Shown piece by piece: positions 42,066 to 50,587 of a stretch of 64,000 nucleotides of DNA. The notes below the pieces were generated by a model. The model was not told the DNA's origin, did no database searches, and worked only from the letters and a program-made list of their open reading frames with translations. The stretch is from an uncultured Collinsella sp. (GTDB taxonomy: Bacteria > Actinomycetota > Coriobacteriia > Coriobacteriales > Coriobacteriaceae). Both the position numbers and the translations under genes were made by a program. The first letter of the stretch is position 1. Every line of letters begins with the position of its first letter. The DNA lies in NCBI GenBank assembly GCA_900540935.1, contig UQHW01000007.1, positions 1 through 64,000 on the forward strand, given 5' to 3'.

Positions 42066-43616
42066 TTATTTAGCGATATCGACAGCGCGGCTCTCGCGAA
42101 TCACGACGACGCGCACCTGACCGGGATACTCCATCTCTTCCTCGATCTGATGGGCGATATCGTGAGCCAGGACCGTGGACTGGGCATCGGAGATCTTGTC
42201 CGGCTGAACCATGACGTGGACCTCGCGACCAGCCTGCATGGCATAGGTACGCTCGACGCCATCATGGGAGTTGGCGATCTCCTCGAGCTTCTCAAGACGC
42301 TTGATGTAGTTCTCGGCAGACTCGCGACGGGCACCGGGGCGAGAGGCAGAGACAGCATCGGCGGCCTGTACCAGGACATCGAGCACCGTGTTGGGGTCGA
42401 CGTCGGCATGGTGAGCCTCGATAGCGTGGACGATAACGGGCTTCTCGCCATAACGGCGGGCAAGCTCGGCGCCGATGACGGCATGCGGGCCCTCGACGTC
42501 ATGGTCGATTGCCTTGCCCAGGTCGTGCAGCAGGCCGGCGCGCTTGGCGGTCACAACGTCCAGGCCAAGCTCGGAAGCCATCACGCCGCACAGGTCAGAG
42601 ACTTCGAGGGAGTGCTGAAGCACGTTCTGACCAAACGAGGTACGGTAGCGCAGGGCACCAAGGGTCTTGACGATCTCGGGATGCAGGTCGTGGATGCCGG
42701 TATCGAAGGCAGCCTGCTCGCCAGCCTCGCGCACGCGCTGCTGAACCAGGTCGGCAGCCTTGTGATACATCTCCTCGATGCGGGCGGGGTGAATGCGGCC
42801 GTCGGCGATGAGGTTCTCGAGGGCAACACGGGCGGTCTCACGACGGACCGGGTCGAAGCTCGAAAGAACGACAGTCTCGGGCGTGTCGTCGATCACGAGG
42901 TTGACGCCGGAAACCTGCTCGAAGGTCCGGATGTTGCGACCCTCGCGACCGATGATACGGCCCTTGAGGTCATCAGAGGGAATGTGCACGGAGGTAACGG
43001 TGACCTCGGCTGTGTGGTCGGCAGCGCAGCGCTGAATCGCCAGGGACAGAATCTCCTGGGCGGTCTTGTGGCACTCGGCGCGAACCTGCTGCTCGGACTC
43101 GCGAATGATCGTGGCAGCCTCGTGGGTGACCTCGCCGCGAACCTTATCGAGGAGCTCCTTGTGGGCGTCCTCGCGGGTAAGGTCGGCAATACGCTCGAGC
43201 TCGGAGGTCTGCTTTGCGCAGAGCTCCTCGAGCTCACGGGAGCGCTTCTCGACCTGACCGGCCTGGCTGGACAGCTGATGCTCGCGCTTGTCGAGAGCGT
43301 CGTTGCGGCGATCGAGGGATTCCTCGCGCTGCATCACGCGGTTCTCGAGCGTACGAATCTCGTTCTTACGCTGCTTGTCCTCGGCCTCGACCGCCTGCTT
43401 GTTCTTGATGATTTCCTCTTTAGCCTCGAGCAGAGCCTCTTTTTTGAGGGTCTCGGCCTGACGCTTAGCATCACCGATCAGGGACTCAGCCTGTGCGTGT
43501 GCCGACTGAATCTTTTCGTCGGCCTCGTGAAGACTACCCTGCTTGGCGGTGCGCATGAAGGCAATGGCGGCGATGGCACCCAAAACGATGCCAACGAGCG
43601 CTGCGATGATAGGCAT
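42066..43616 (-). CDS. rny: Ribonuclease Y
   Basis: Membrane-anchored endoribonuclease that starts mRNA decay. One N-terminal transmembrane helix (PIIAALVGIVLGAIAAIAF), a long coiled coil (~25-200), a KH domain (SDDLKGRIIGREGRNIRTFE, ~210) and an HD domain with LLHDLGKAIDHDVEG (~365). 516 aa from ATG 43616, which has AGGAG five bases upstream; the GTG at 43622 overlaps that SD. Confidence 0.97.
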   Translation of the reverse strand: MPIIAALVGIVLGAIAAIAFMRTAKQGSLHEADEKIQSAHAQAESLIGDAKRQAETLKKEALLEAKEEIIKNKQAVEAEDKQRKNEIRTLENRVMQREESLDRRNDALDKREHQLSSQAGQVEKRSRELEELCAKQTSELERIADLTREDAHKELLDKVRGEVTHEAATIIRESEQQVRAECHKTAQEILSLAIQRCAADHTAEVTVTSVHIPSDDLKGRIIGREGRNIRTFEQVSGVNLVIDDTPETVVLSSFDPVRRETARVALENLIADGRIHPARIEEMYHKAADLVQQRVREAGEQAAFDTGIHDLHPEIVKTLGALRYRTSFGQNVLQHSLEVSDLCGVMASELGLDVVTAKRAGLLHDLGKAIDHDVEGPHAVIGAELARRYGEKPVIVHAIEAHHADVDPNTVLDVLVQAADAVSASRPGARRESAENYIKRLEKLEEIANSHDGVERTYAMQAGREVHVMVQPDKISDAQSTVLAHDIAHQIEEEMEYPGQVRVVVIRESRAVDIAK

Positions 43617-43873
43617 GCTCACTCCTTTTTATGGATTCGTTACACAACAAAGCGAACCATCCTTACGAACGGCTCGCGACATTTGAGTAATATGGGCGCA
43701 GCTTATGCGGGTCGGATACAGATAAACATATAAACAAACTCATCACAGATGAGCACATATCACAAAGCAAATGACAGTGTTTATCGTACGTTGAACCACA
43801 ACAACTGTCAAATAAATGGCCCCAGCACGGCGGCTAAAACGCGGTGAACGGCAGGACCACAAAACGCATATGC
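43617..43873. other. Gene-free stretch between rny and recX
   Basis: About 250 AT-rich bases that must carry the rny promoter. Two small inverted repeats: CTCATC-ACA-GATGAG near 43738, and TGACAGT..ACTGTCA near 43767-43803, which may end recX transcription although no T-run is obvious. No coding sequence recognised. Confidence 0.4.
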
Positions 43874-44566
43874 CTAAACCGCACATTCCTCGCATTCGGC
43901 ATCGAGGCGTGCCTTAACGGCATCGGCGGCGATGTGATACGAGAAGCCCTTGCCCATCAAAAACCGAACCAGTTTTTCGAATCCGCGCGTCTCTGGAACA
44001 CGTCGCTTGGCGAGCAGGGCTGACGCACGCGCCAAATCGTCTTCGACGGCAAAATATTCCTCGGGATAACCGGGAATGTCATCGAGCACGACATGACGAC
44101 GCTTGAGCTCGGTCTCGATTTTGCGCTGTCCCCAACCACGCCGTTTGCGTTCCTCGATAAAGTACGAGCAAAAGCGGTTCTCGTCTAAAAAGCGATACTC
44201 GGTGGCGCGCTCGACGGCGAAATCAATCGCTGTCTGGTGAAAGCCGTAGCAAGCCAGCTTGTCACGGACCTCACCCGTCGCATGGTCGCGGCGCGATAAC
44301 ATCTCGGTCACCATGGTAAGTGCACATTTACGCTCGATGAGCTGCACCGCCTCACGAAAGTTGTCCCAATCACAGGGAAGATCTGGGCGGTTTTTGACAT
44401 ACAGGCGCGCGACCCGCACGGGAATCCAAATAGAACGCTCAAAACCGCCCTCAAGCTCACAATCGATATGTGCGCAAGGCTTTTTGGACGCATACCCGCT
44501 CGAGAACGAGGAGGCCGCCTTCTTATCGGGAAAGACGACCGTGGCCTCGGTCACCGTATACGACAT
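43874..44566 (-). CDS. recX: Regulatory protein RecX
   Basis: Modulates RecA filaments. The 230-aa helical-repeat protein shows ALTMVTEMLSRRDHATGEVRDKL, then RFLDENRFCSYFIEERKRRGWGQRKIETELKRR, the RecX signature. An N-terminal ~75-residue extension and C-terminal third repeat are present. It is 11 bases downstream of recA on the same strand with a weak SD, so it is expressed with recA and under its LexA control. Confidence 0.92.
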   Translation of the reverse strand: MSYTVTEATVVFPDKKAASSFSSGYASKKPCAHIDCELEGGFERSIWIPVRVARLYVKNRPDLPCDWDNFREAVQLIERKCALTMVTEMLSRRDHATGEVRDKLACYGFHQTAIDFAVERATEYRFLDENRFCSYFIEERKRRGWGQRKIETELKRRHVVLDDIPGYPEEYFAVEDDLARASALLAKRRVPETRGFEKLVRFLMGKGFSYHIAADAVKARLDAECEECAV

Positions 44567-44577
44567 GAGCGTAACCG

Positions 44578-45726
44578 CTACTCGTCGTCATCATCGAGCA
44601 TGGCGGAACCATCGATGGCGTAAAGCTCGTCAAACTCCTCAGGCGCAGGCTGATCGGTCAGCTCGACCTCGGACGGAGCATCGTCATCAAACTCAAGTCC
44701 GCAGGCAAGGCGGACCTTATGCTCAATCTCGTCGGCGCAATCGGGGTGTTCGCGCAGGAAAGCCTTGGCGGCCTCGCGACCGTTGCCGAGCTTGTCCTCG
44801 CCATAGGCAAACCAGGAGCCCATCTTCTTGCAGATGCCGCACTCGACAGCCATGTCCAGAATCGAGCCTTCCTTAGAGATGCCCGTACCGTACATGATGT
44901 CGAACTCAGCAGAACGGAACGGAGCTGCCACCTTGTTCTTAACGACCTTGGCTCGCACGCGGTTACCGATAACCTCGTCCTTAAGCTTAATGCTGTCGAT
45001 ACGGCGAATGTCGATACGCACCGAAGAGAAGAACTTAAGGGCGCGGCCGCCCGTCGTAGTCTCGGGGTTGCCGAACATGACGCCAATCTTCTCACGCAGT
45101 TGGTTAATGAAGATGCACGTCGTGTTGGACTTGGACAGCGAGCCGGCGAGCTTGCGGAGCGCCTGGCTCATCAGGCGAGCCTGAAGACCGACCGTAGTGT
45201 CGCCGATCTCTCCCTCGATCTCGGCACGCGGGGTCAGCGCGGCGACGGAGTCGACGACGATGGCATCGATGGCGCCGGAGCGCACGAGCATGTCAACAAT
45301 CTCGAGCGCCTGCTCGCCCGTATCGGGCTGGGAAATGAGCACCTCGTCGATATCCACGCCGATGCGCGCGGCATACGTGGGATCGAGCGCGTGCTCGGCA
45401 TCGATAAATGCAACAACGCCACCCATTGCCTGGGCCTCGGCCAAGATCTCGAGCGAAAGCGTCGTCTTACCGGAGGACTCGGGACCGTAGATCTCGACGA
45501 TTCGGCCGCGCGGCACACCGCCGATACCCAGAGCGGCATCGAGTGCCAGAGCGCCCGTAGGGATGGCCTCGACCTCGAGCTCGGGGCCACCGTCGCCGTA
45601 CCTCATGATGGAACCCTGGCCGAATTTCTTCTCGATCTCGGCCTTGGTGGTGGCGATCATCTCATCGCGCTCTTTACCCGTCGTGCGACCATGAACGGTA
45701 CGTACGGGACCTGAATTCTTGGCCAT
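44578..45726 (-). CDS. recA: Recombinase RecA
   Basis: Strand-exchange ATPase and co-protease for LexA. Walker A GPESSGKTTLS (~67), Walker B, LISQPDTGEQALEI, the L1 and L2 DNA loops (QALRKLAGSLSKSNTT; NPETTTGGRALKFF) and a C-terminal domain ending in an acidic tail (LDDDDE). 382 aa from ATG 45726, with AGGAGGGC upstream. A LexA box lies 39 bases before the start codon. Confidence 0.98.
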   Translation of the reverse strand: MAKNSGPVRTVHGRTTGKERDEMIATTKAEIEKKFGQGSIMRYGDGGPELEVEAIPTGALALDAALGIGGVPRGRIVEIYGPESSGKTTLSLEILAEAQAMGGVVAFIDAEHALDPTYAARIGVDIDEVLISQPDTGEQALEIVDMLVRSGAIDAIVVDSVAALTPRAEIEGEIGDTTVGLQARLMSQALRKLAGSLSKSNTTCIFINQLREKIGVMFGNPETTTGGRALKFFSSVRIDIRRIDSIKLKDEVIGNRVRAKVVKNKVAAPFRSAEFDIMYGTGISKEGSILDMAVECGICKKMGSWFAYGEDKLGNGREAAKAFLREHPDCADEIEHKVRLACGLEFDDDAPSEVELTDQPAPEEFDELYAIDGSAMLDDDDE

Positions 45727-45765
45727 GAATAGCCCTCCTCTTAACAACCTGCATCGATAATAAAC

Positions 45766-45777
45766 GAACGGCTGTTC
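45766..45777. promoter_or_regulatory. LexA box of recA
   Basis: GAACGGCTGTTC, a perfect GAAC-N4-GTTC within the larger palindrome CGAACGGCTGTTCG; 39 bases upstream of the recA start on the minus strand. Confidence 0.92.
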
Positions 45778-45827
45778 GTGGTCAACCGTTCAGATAAATC
45801 ATATGCAGCCGACCTTTCCAAAACCCA

Positions 45828-45954
45828 ACCAAACGCCGACCAAACACTGACCAAATGCTTGACCACAAAGGACCAAAAATGAACAAGGCAGGCAAAAATA
45901 CACCCATGAACAGCACAAACGCTAAATTCTTCTGAGGTCCCTATCTCCACAATT
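45828..45954 (-). repeat. Copy 2 of dispersed element, with ~11-bp tandem ACCAAA units, upstream of recA
   Basis: Five ACC-units start at 45828, 45839, 45850, 45862 and 45872 (ACCAAACG, ACCAAACA, ACCAAATG, ACCACAAA, ACCAAAAA), spaced 11, 11, 12 and 10 bases: one per helix turn. On the minus strand they read TTTGGTC. Together with TGTGGAGATAGGGACC (45954-45933 on the minus strand) they match 6076-6182. The minus-strand open frame here has no SD and is taken as non-coding. Confidence 0.6.
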
Positions 45955-45976
45955 AAGGGGCCCGGAGGCCCCTTAA
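45953..45976. terminator. GC-rich hairpin after cinA
   Basis: TTAAGGGGCC-CGGA-GGCCCCTTAA, a 10-bp perfect stem eight bases after the cinA stop. It lacks a clear T-run on the minus strand, so termination would be imperfect. Confidence 0.55.
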
Positions 45977-45983
45977 AACACGT

Positions 45984-46520
45984 CTATTCCATAGAGTTGA
46001 GCACAAGGGCAATGCGTCCCAATGCCTCCGCGACCGCATGGGCACGAACACACGAACGGTCGCCCTCATAGTGGCAGCGCACAGAGTCCACGACCGGCAC
46101 GCCCCCATCGGCGGAGCGATACGCCCAGCCAATATAGAAAGTGCCCGCCGGATCTTCCTCAGTGCCACCGCCGGGGCCGGCATAACCCGTTGCGCTCACT
46201 GCAATATCGCTCTGGTACAGCTCCAGCGAACCCGCCGCCATCTCGCGCGCGGTCTGATGCGACACCGCGGTATAGCGGTCGAGCGTCTCCTGCTCAACAC
46301 CAAGAACGCGATGCTTGATCTCATCGCAATAGGTCACCGCACCGCCACGCAGCACCGCCGAGGCGCCCGGGATATCGGCAATCGTCGAGGCGATCATACC
46401 CGCCGTCAGCGACTCAGCCGTCGAAACCGTCACGCCCCGAGCGCTCGCGCGCTCGACAATATCGCGCGCCAGCTCCTCGTTATGTGCGGAAATCTGCTCA
46501 AAAGAGTCCGTCATACCCAC
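45984..46520 (-). CDS. cinA: CinA C-terminal domain protein (nicotinamide-nucleotide amidase)
   Basis: A 178-aa stand-alone CinA C-terminal domain (PncC type), which deamidates NMN. STAESLTAGMIASTIADIPG (~32-51), GAVTYCDEIKHRVLGV, AVSHQTAREMAAG and SATGYAGPGG are all conserved. The N-terminal molybdopterin-like domain of full CinA is absent. A GTG at 46520 or ATG at 46514 may start it. Between pgsA and recA, as in Bacillus. Confidence 0.93.
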   Translation of the reverse strand: MGMTDSFEQISAHNEELARDIVERASARGVTVSTAESLTAGMIASTIADIPGASAVLRGGAVTYCDEIKHRVLGVEQETLDRYTAVSHQTAREMAAGSLELYQSDIAVSATGYAGPGGGTEEDPAGTFYIGWAYRSADGGVPVVDSVRCHYEGDRSCVRAHAVAEALGRIALVLNSME

Positions 46521-46526
46521 CAGGAC

Positions 46527-47165
46527 CTAGACCGAAAAGACGATCTTGCGGCAGTTCCAGAAGTACTGGGCGCCCGAGATAACGGTCAGGACAACGGCAA
46601 CGGCGTACAGGAAGCGCGACACCGAGTAGATGCCGAGCGTCAGCGCCACCGGGCCAAGGTGCAAGCCGGCCATCGCAAAGACGCACAGATAACCGCAGAT
46701 GGAGACCATCGTGGTCGCCGTCTTGTACTTGCCGAGCTTATCGGCCGCAACGACCACACCAGCAGCACTCGCGACCATGCGAAGAGCGCTCACCAGCAGC
46801 TCGCGGAACAGGATAATGAACACGGACCACACGGTCACCGCGCCAAAATCCAAGAACAGCAGCAGGGCCGAGAACACCAGCAGCTTGTCCGCGATGGGGT
46901 CCAAGAACTTGCCGAAATCGGTGATCTCGTTGCGCGAGCGCGCCAGATAGCCGTCGACCTTATCGGTGCACGACAGAATCACGTACAGAATAAAAGCGGC
47001 GGCGGCGAGCGGGCCGTCGAAGGTGCTCCAATCCGTACCGGCAACACTCGTGTGAGACAGCGCCGACACAATCATGAACACCGGGATAAAGACGATGCGC
47101 ACGCACGTCACGATATTGGCGGGCGTCCAAACACTCGTCAGTTCCTTATTGCTCTCGTTTGCCAC
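46527..47165 (-). CDS. pgsA: CDP-diacylglycerol-glycerol-3-phosphate 3-phosphatidyltransferase
   Basis: Makes phosphatidylglycerol phosphate. Starts with WTPANIVTCVRIVFIPVF, the PgsA hallmark. The motif DKVDGYLAR-x8-G-x3-D-x3-D (FGKFLDPIADK) lies near residues 68-90; five to six membrane segments. 212 aa. A GTG start at 47165 with AGGAGAG upstream. Operon rimO-pgsA-cinA with gaps of under 10 bases. This is the canonical copy; a divergent paralogue is at 25616. Confidence 0.94.
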   Translation of the reverse strand: MANESNKELTSVWTPANIVTCVRIVFIPVFMIVSALSHTSVAGTDWSTFDGPLAAAAFILYVILSCTDKVDGYLARSRNEITDFGKFLDPIADKLLVFSALLLFLDFGAVTVWSVFIILFRELLVSALRMVASAAGVVVAADKLGKYKTATTMVSICGYLCVFAMAGLHLGPVALTLGIYSVSRFLYAVAVVLTVISGAQYFWNCRKIVFSV

Positions 47166-47174
47166 GACGCTCTC

Positions 47175-48524
47175 CTACTCCACAACATGGCCGATAAGCT
47201 CATAGCAGAAGCTATCGGTAAACTCGACAGTCAGAATATCGCCCACGGACGCCTCGCTGGCGTCCAAGTGCACAGCGCCATCGGAATCGGGCGCCTGGAA
47301 CCAGGCATGGCCGATCAGCTCGGCGCCGTCCTCGGTCTCTTCGATACCGTCGACGATCACCTGGGCGCGCTCGCCCACATGTGCGGCGGTAGCGGCAAAA
47401 CCGAGCGACTCGGCCAGATCCATGGCCTCCTGGGCGCGCTCAAGCTTGACCTCTTCGTCGACCTGACCCTCCATCTTGGCGGCCAGGCTGCCTTCCTCAC
47501 GCGAGTAGGCAAAGACACTCGTGTAGTCGAAGCCGACGGTGTCCATAAAGTCGATGAGGTCGCGGAACTCGTCGTCGGTCTCGGTCGGGAAGCCGACCAT
47601 GGCCGTGGAACGGATCACGATGCCGGGGATACGCTCACGCAGATCGCGGAACAGATCCTCGAGCTCTTGACGCGAACCGGAGCGACGCATGGCCTTAAGG
47701 ATGCGCGCGTCACAGTGCTGCACGGGGATATCGATATAGGGCAGCACCTCGGGCGTATCGCGAATCGTATCGATAAGCTCGTCGGTCATGCCCTCGGGCT
47801 GCAGATAGAGCACGCGGACCCAGACGTTGTGCGGGCGCACGGCCTCGGCGACGGCACGCAGCAGCTGCGCCAGATTGCGCGGCGAGCCCTCGGTGACGTC
47901 CTCGTCGGCAAAGTCGGTACCCCAGATGCCCGTGTCCTGGCCAATCAGCACAATCTCGCGCACGCCGCCGGCAACCAGGTCGCGCACCTCGGAGATAATG
48001 CTCTCGGCATTGCGCGAATGATAGCGACCGCGAATATAGGGGATCATGCAGAAGCTGCAGAAACGGTTGCAGCCATCGGAAATCTTGACGTAGGCAACGG
48101 CGCCCTCGACGGTACGCTTGACCTGCGGGATATAGGCTGCGATCTCACGCTCGACACCCAGCACGCCATCGATGACCGCCACGATGCCGTCCTCCTCGTC
48201 GGCCTTCACAAAGGCAGCGACCTCGGGCAGCTCGTCAGGCAGGTCGTCGCCATAGCGCGACGGCACGCAGCCGCACATAACGATGGGGCAAGAACGAACG
48301 CCGTCCTGAACCTCGTTGGCGAGCTCGAGCGTGGTCTCGATGCTCTCGGACGTTGCGGAGGCGAGAAACGAGCATGTATTGACGATGGCGATATCGGCAT
48401 CCTGCGGGTCGAATGCCTCTTCGTAGCCCGCGGCGGTCAAAAGAGAACGCATGCGGTCGGTGTCAACCTCGTTCTTAGCGCACCCGAGGGTGATGTAGAG
48501 CACGGAGCCCAACGGTGTATCCAT
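47175..48524 (-). CDS. rimO: Ribosomal protein S12 methylthiotransferase
   Basis: Radical SAM enzyme that thiomethylates Asp89 of S12. N-terminal domain VLYITLGCAKNEVDTDRM and VNTCSFLASATSES; the radical-SAM cluster is in CNRFCSFCMIPYIRG; RSTAMVGFPTETDDEF; C-terminal TRAM (EDGAELIGHAWFQAPD). The LGCxKNxVD opening separates it from MiaB and MtaB, which are also in this window. 449 aa. Confidence 0.96.
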   Translation of the reverse strand: MDTPLGSVLYITLGCAKNEVDTDRMRSLLTAAGYEEAFDPQDADIAIVNTCSFLASATSESIETTLELANEVQDGVRSCPIVMCGCVPSRYGDDLPDELPEVAAFVKADEEDGIVAVIDGVLGVEREIAAYIPQVKRTVEGAVAYVKISDGCNRFCSFCMIPYIRGRYHSRNAESIISEVRDLVAGGVREIVLIGQDTGIWGTDFADEDVTEGSPRNLAQLLRAVAEAVRPHNVWVRVLYLQPEGMTDELIDTIRDTPEVLPYIDIPVQHCDARILKAMRRSGSRQELEDLFRDLRERIPGIVIRSTAMVGFPTETDDEFRDLIDFMDTVGFDYTSVFAYSREEGSLAAKMEGQVDEEVKLERAQEAMDLAESLGFAATAAHVGERAQVIVDGIEETEDGAELIGHAWFQAPDSDGAVHLDASEASVGDILTVEFTDSFCYELIGHVVE

Positions 48525-48551
48525 GTTGGAGAGCGGTCCTTTCGAATGATA

Positions 48552-49049
48552 TTAGCGGTAGTTGGTGAACTGTAGCGGCTGGCCGTAGTCCTGGTCGCGC
48601 AAGAACTGGATCACGGTCTGCAACGCGTCCTTCGAAGCAGAGGAAACACGCAGCTTGTCGGCCTCGATGGTCACCTTGACCTTAAGCTTTTGGTCCTTGA
48701 TGTCCTTATTGATCTTCTTGGCGGTCGCCTGGTCGATACCCTCGACGACATGGCCGAGCACGCGCACGGTGCCGCCCGACGCCGCCTGTGGAGCATCCCA
48801 CGAGACAGCCTTGAGGTCGATGCCGCGCTTGATGAGCTTGGAGCTCAGCACGTCGATAATCTGCTTGGAGACAAAGTCGGCCGGGGCGTTGATCGTAAAG
48901 AGCTTGTCGCCCTTCGAAAGCTCGATCGTGGCGCCGGAATCCTTAAGGTCATAGCGCTGGGAAATCTCGCGCGTGGTCTGCTGGAAGGCGTTGTCGACCT
49001 CTTGCATGTTGACCTCGGACACGACGTCGAAGCTGGAATCTTTAGCCAT
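48552..49049 (-). CDS. yajQ: YajQ family nucleotide-binding protein
   Basis: DUF520 protein of two ferredoxin-like domains (165 aa): SSFDVVSEVNMQEVDNAF at the N terminus, QRYDLKDS, VLSSKLIKRGID and C-terminal RVSSASKDALQTVIQFLRD. Homologues bind cyclic di-GMP or ATP. GAAAGGAAA precedes the ATG. It lies between rodZ and rimO. Confidence 0.95.
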   Translation of the reverse strand: MAKDSSFDVVSEVNMQEVDNAFQQTTREISQRYDLKDSGATIELSKGDKLFTINAPADFVSKQIIDVLSSKLIKRGIDLKAVSWDAPQAASGGTVRVLGHVVEGIDQATAKKINKDIKDQKLKVKVTIEADKLRVSSASKDALQTVIQFLRDQDYGQPLQFTNYR

Positions 49050-49075
49050 GATGTTTCCTTTCGCGTACGAGCGGC

Positions 49076-50587
49076 TTAGTAGCTATCGTACGAATAGTCG
49101 GTAGAATCGGTGGGCGTCTGACCGTCAGTTGCGGTATCGGCGCCATCCGCGGACTGGGCATCGGTGCGGTCGGTGGTATCGGTACCATCGGTGGTGTCGG
49201 TGCCATCAGAACTTTCACCATTCTCGGAATCAGTCGTCTCCTTCTTAGGAACGGTGATCGTCACACGAGCCACGCCCGAGGTCTTGGTATCGTAACGGAC
49301 CTTTTCACCGTTCTTGGTAACGGTAACATCGGAAGGCTTGGACGTGGTGATCTCGATCGAGGACTCGGGCGTGTACTCCTGCTCAAAGGGGCCAGTCGCC
49401 TGAGCGCCATAGACCGACTTGCCGTCGACCTTGACCTCAATCCACGCGGTCTTTCCCTTGGCAACGGAAACTTTGACCTTCGTGACCTCGTTCTCTTCCT
49501 TCTTGGCCGTCGTCTTGGTAGCGTCCGAATCAGTCGACGCATCCGTCGCTTCATCGGTGTCTTCGTCCTCGTCGACCGTTTCGGACTTCTTAGAAGACTT
49601 CTTGGTCGTCGTCTTGGTAGCAGCGGGCGTCTCGGGCGTGGTCTCGGGCGTCGAAGATGCGCAGCCGCGCAGAAGCACCACGATGAGCACAATCAGCAGC
49701 AACACCACGGCACCGATGCCGGCGTAGACGATACGCGGATCGAGCCCGTTGTTTTGAGGAGTACGGGATCCGCCGCGTCCACGACCGGAACTGCTGCGGC
49801 CGCTTCCCTGAGGCATACGGCCGCGATTGCTATCGGAACGGCCGCGATAGCCGCCCTGGCCCTGAAGGCTGCGCTGACCCGAGCGGAGCGCAAGCTCACC
49901 GCGGCCTTGATAGCCACGCTGGCCCGAACGCGAAGCCGAAGAGCGCTGGCCATACGGCTGTGATTGAGAGCGAAGACGCGGCGTTACCTGCGTGGTATCG
50001 GCATCCGCATAGCCACCGCGAGAGCGTCCCGTAGAGGCACCACGGTAACCGCGATCGGAATAGCCGCCGTCGCCGTAGCCGGCACGAGGGTCACGCGCCA
50101 CGCCGCGGGCAGCGGGAAGCGCACGGTCCTCAGGCATCGGCGTACTGCGGAACCGGTCACGCTGTGAGCGAATCTCCTCGCCCGAACCCGTCTCGGTAAT
50201 ATAACCGGCCTGCTGAGGACGCTGTCCATAGCGGGTCGAACGACCGCCCTGAACCATCAGGAAGCGCCCGTTATCGACCGAGGAGCGCGAATTGACGTAG
50301 CCAGCGGCGTCCTGAAAACGACCGCCCTGCTGAGACGTCTCGCGTTCGTATGCCATCAGGTCGTCAAAGTAGGCATTGACGACCTCGCGCGGATTGAGGC
50401 CCAAAAAGCGAGCATAGCTCGAAATCATGCCCTGCGCATAGCCGCGCGGCGGCATCGAAGCAAAGTTACCGGTCTCGAAAAACTCGATGATCTGCGGCCT
50501 GATTTTGATGGTGTTGGCGACCTGCTGAATGGAAAGGCCCATTCGGCGACGCTGCTCGAGCAGCATGTCACCAAAGCGTGCAGCCAT
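49076..50587 (-). CDS. rodZ: RodZ-like protein with arginine/glycine-rich segment
   Basis: Membrane protein of the cell-shape machinery, 503 aa. N-terminal HTH (LLEQRRRMGLSIQQVANTIK, ~8-27; GYAQGMISSYARFLGL), which in RodZ binds MreB. A long disordered region (~95-270) follows with dozens of R/G/S/Y residues (RGYRG, GRGRGGSR). Then come one transmembrane helix (~283-307), a Thr/Glu/Lys-rich linker, a DUF4115-type domain (~370-445) and a low-complexity Asp/Thr/Gly tail. The order ftsK-rodZ matches Bacillus ymfM. The RG-rich stretch is unusual for the family. Confidence 0.88.
   Translation of the reverse strand: MAARFGDMLLEQRRRMGLSIQQVANTIKIRPQIIEFFETGNFASMPPRGYAQGMISSYARFLGLNPREVVNAYFDDLMAYERETSQQGGRFQDAAGYVNSRSSVDNGRFLMVQGGRSTRYGQRPQQAGYITETGSGEEIRSQRDRFRSTPMPEDRALPAARGVARDPRAGYGDGGYSDRGYRGASTGRSRGGYADADTTQVTPRLRSQSQPYGQRSSASRSGQRGYQGRGELALRSGQRSLQGQGGYRGRSDSNRGRMPQGSGRSSSGRGRGGSRTPQNNGLDPRIVYAGIGAVVLLLIVLIVVLLRGCASSTPETTPETPAATKTTTKKSSKKSETVDEDEDTDEATDASTDSDATKTTAKKEENEVTKVKVSVAKGKTAWIEVKVDGKSVYGAQATGPFEQEYTPESSIEITTSKPSDVTVTKNGEKVRYDTKTSGVARVTITVPKKETTDSENGESSDGTDTTDGTDTTDRTDAQSADGADTATDGQTPTDSTDYSYDSY

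Noticed and set aside
45741..45950. Small minus-strand protein upstream of recA
   Set aside because: No SD; it spans the LexA box and the phased repeats; similarity to the 6070 frame is explained by the shared non-coding blocks.
46038..48575. Very long plus-strand open frame (845 codons)
   Set aside because: Antisense shadow of cinA, pgsA and rimO caused by high-GC codon use; Arg/His/Gly-rich with no motifs.
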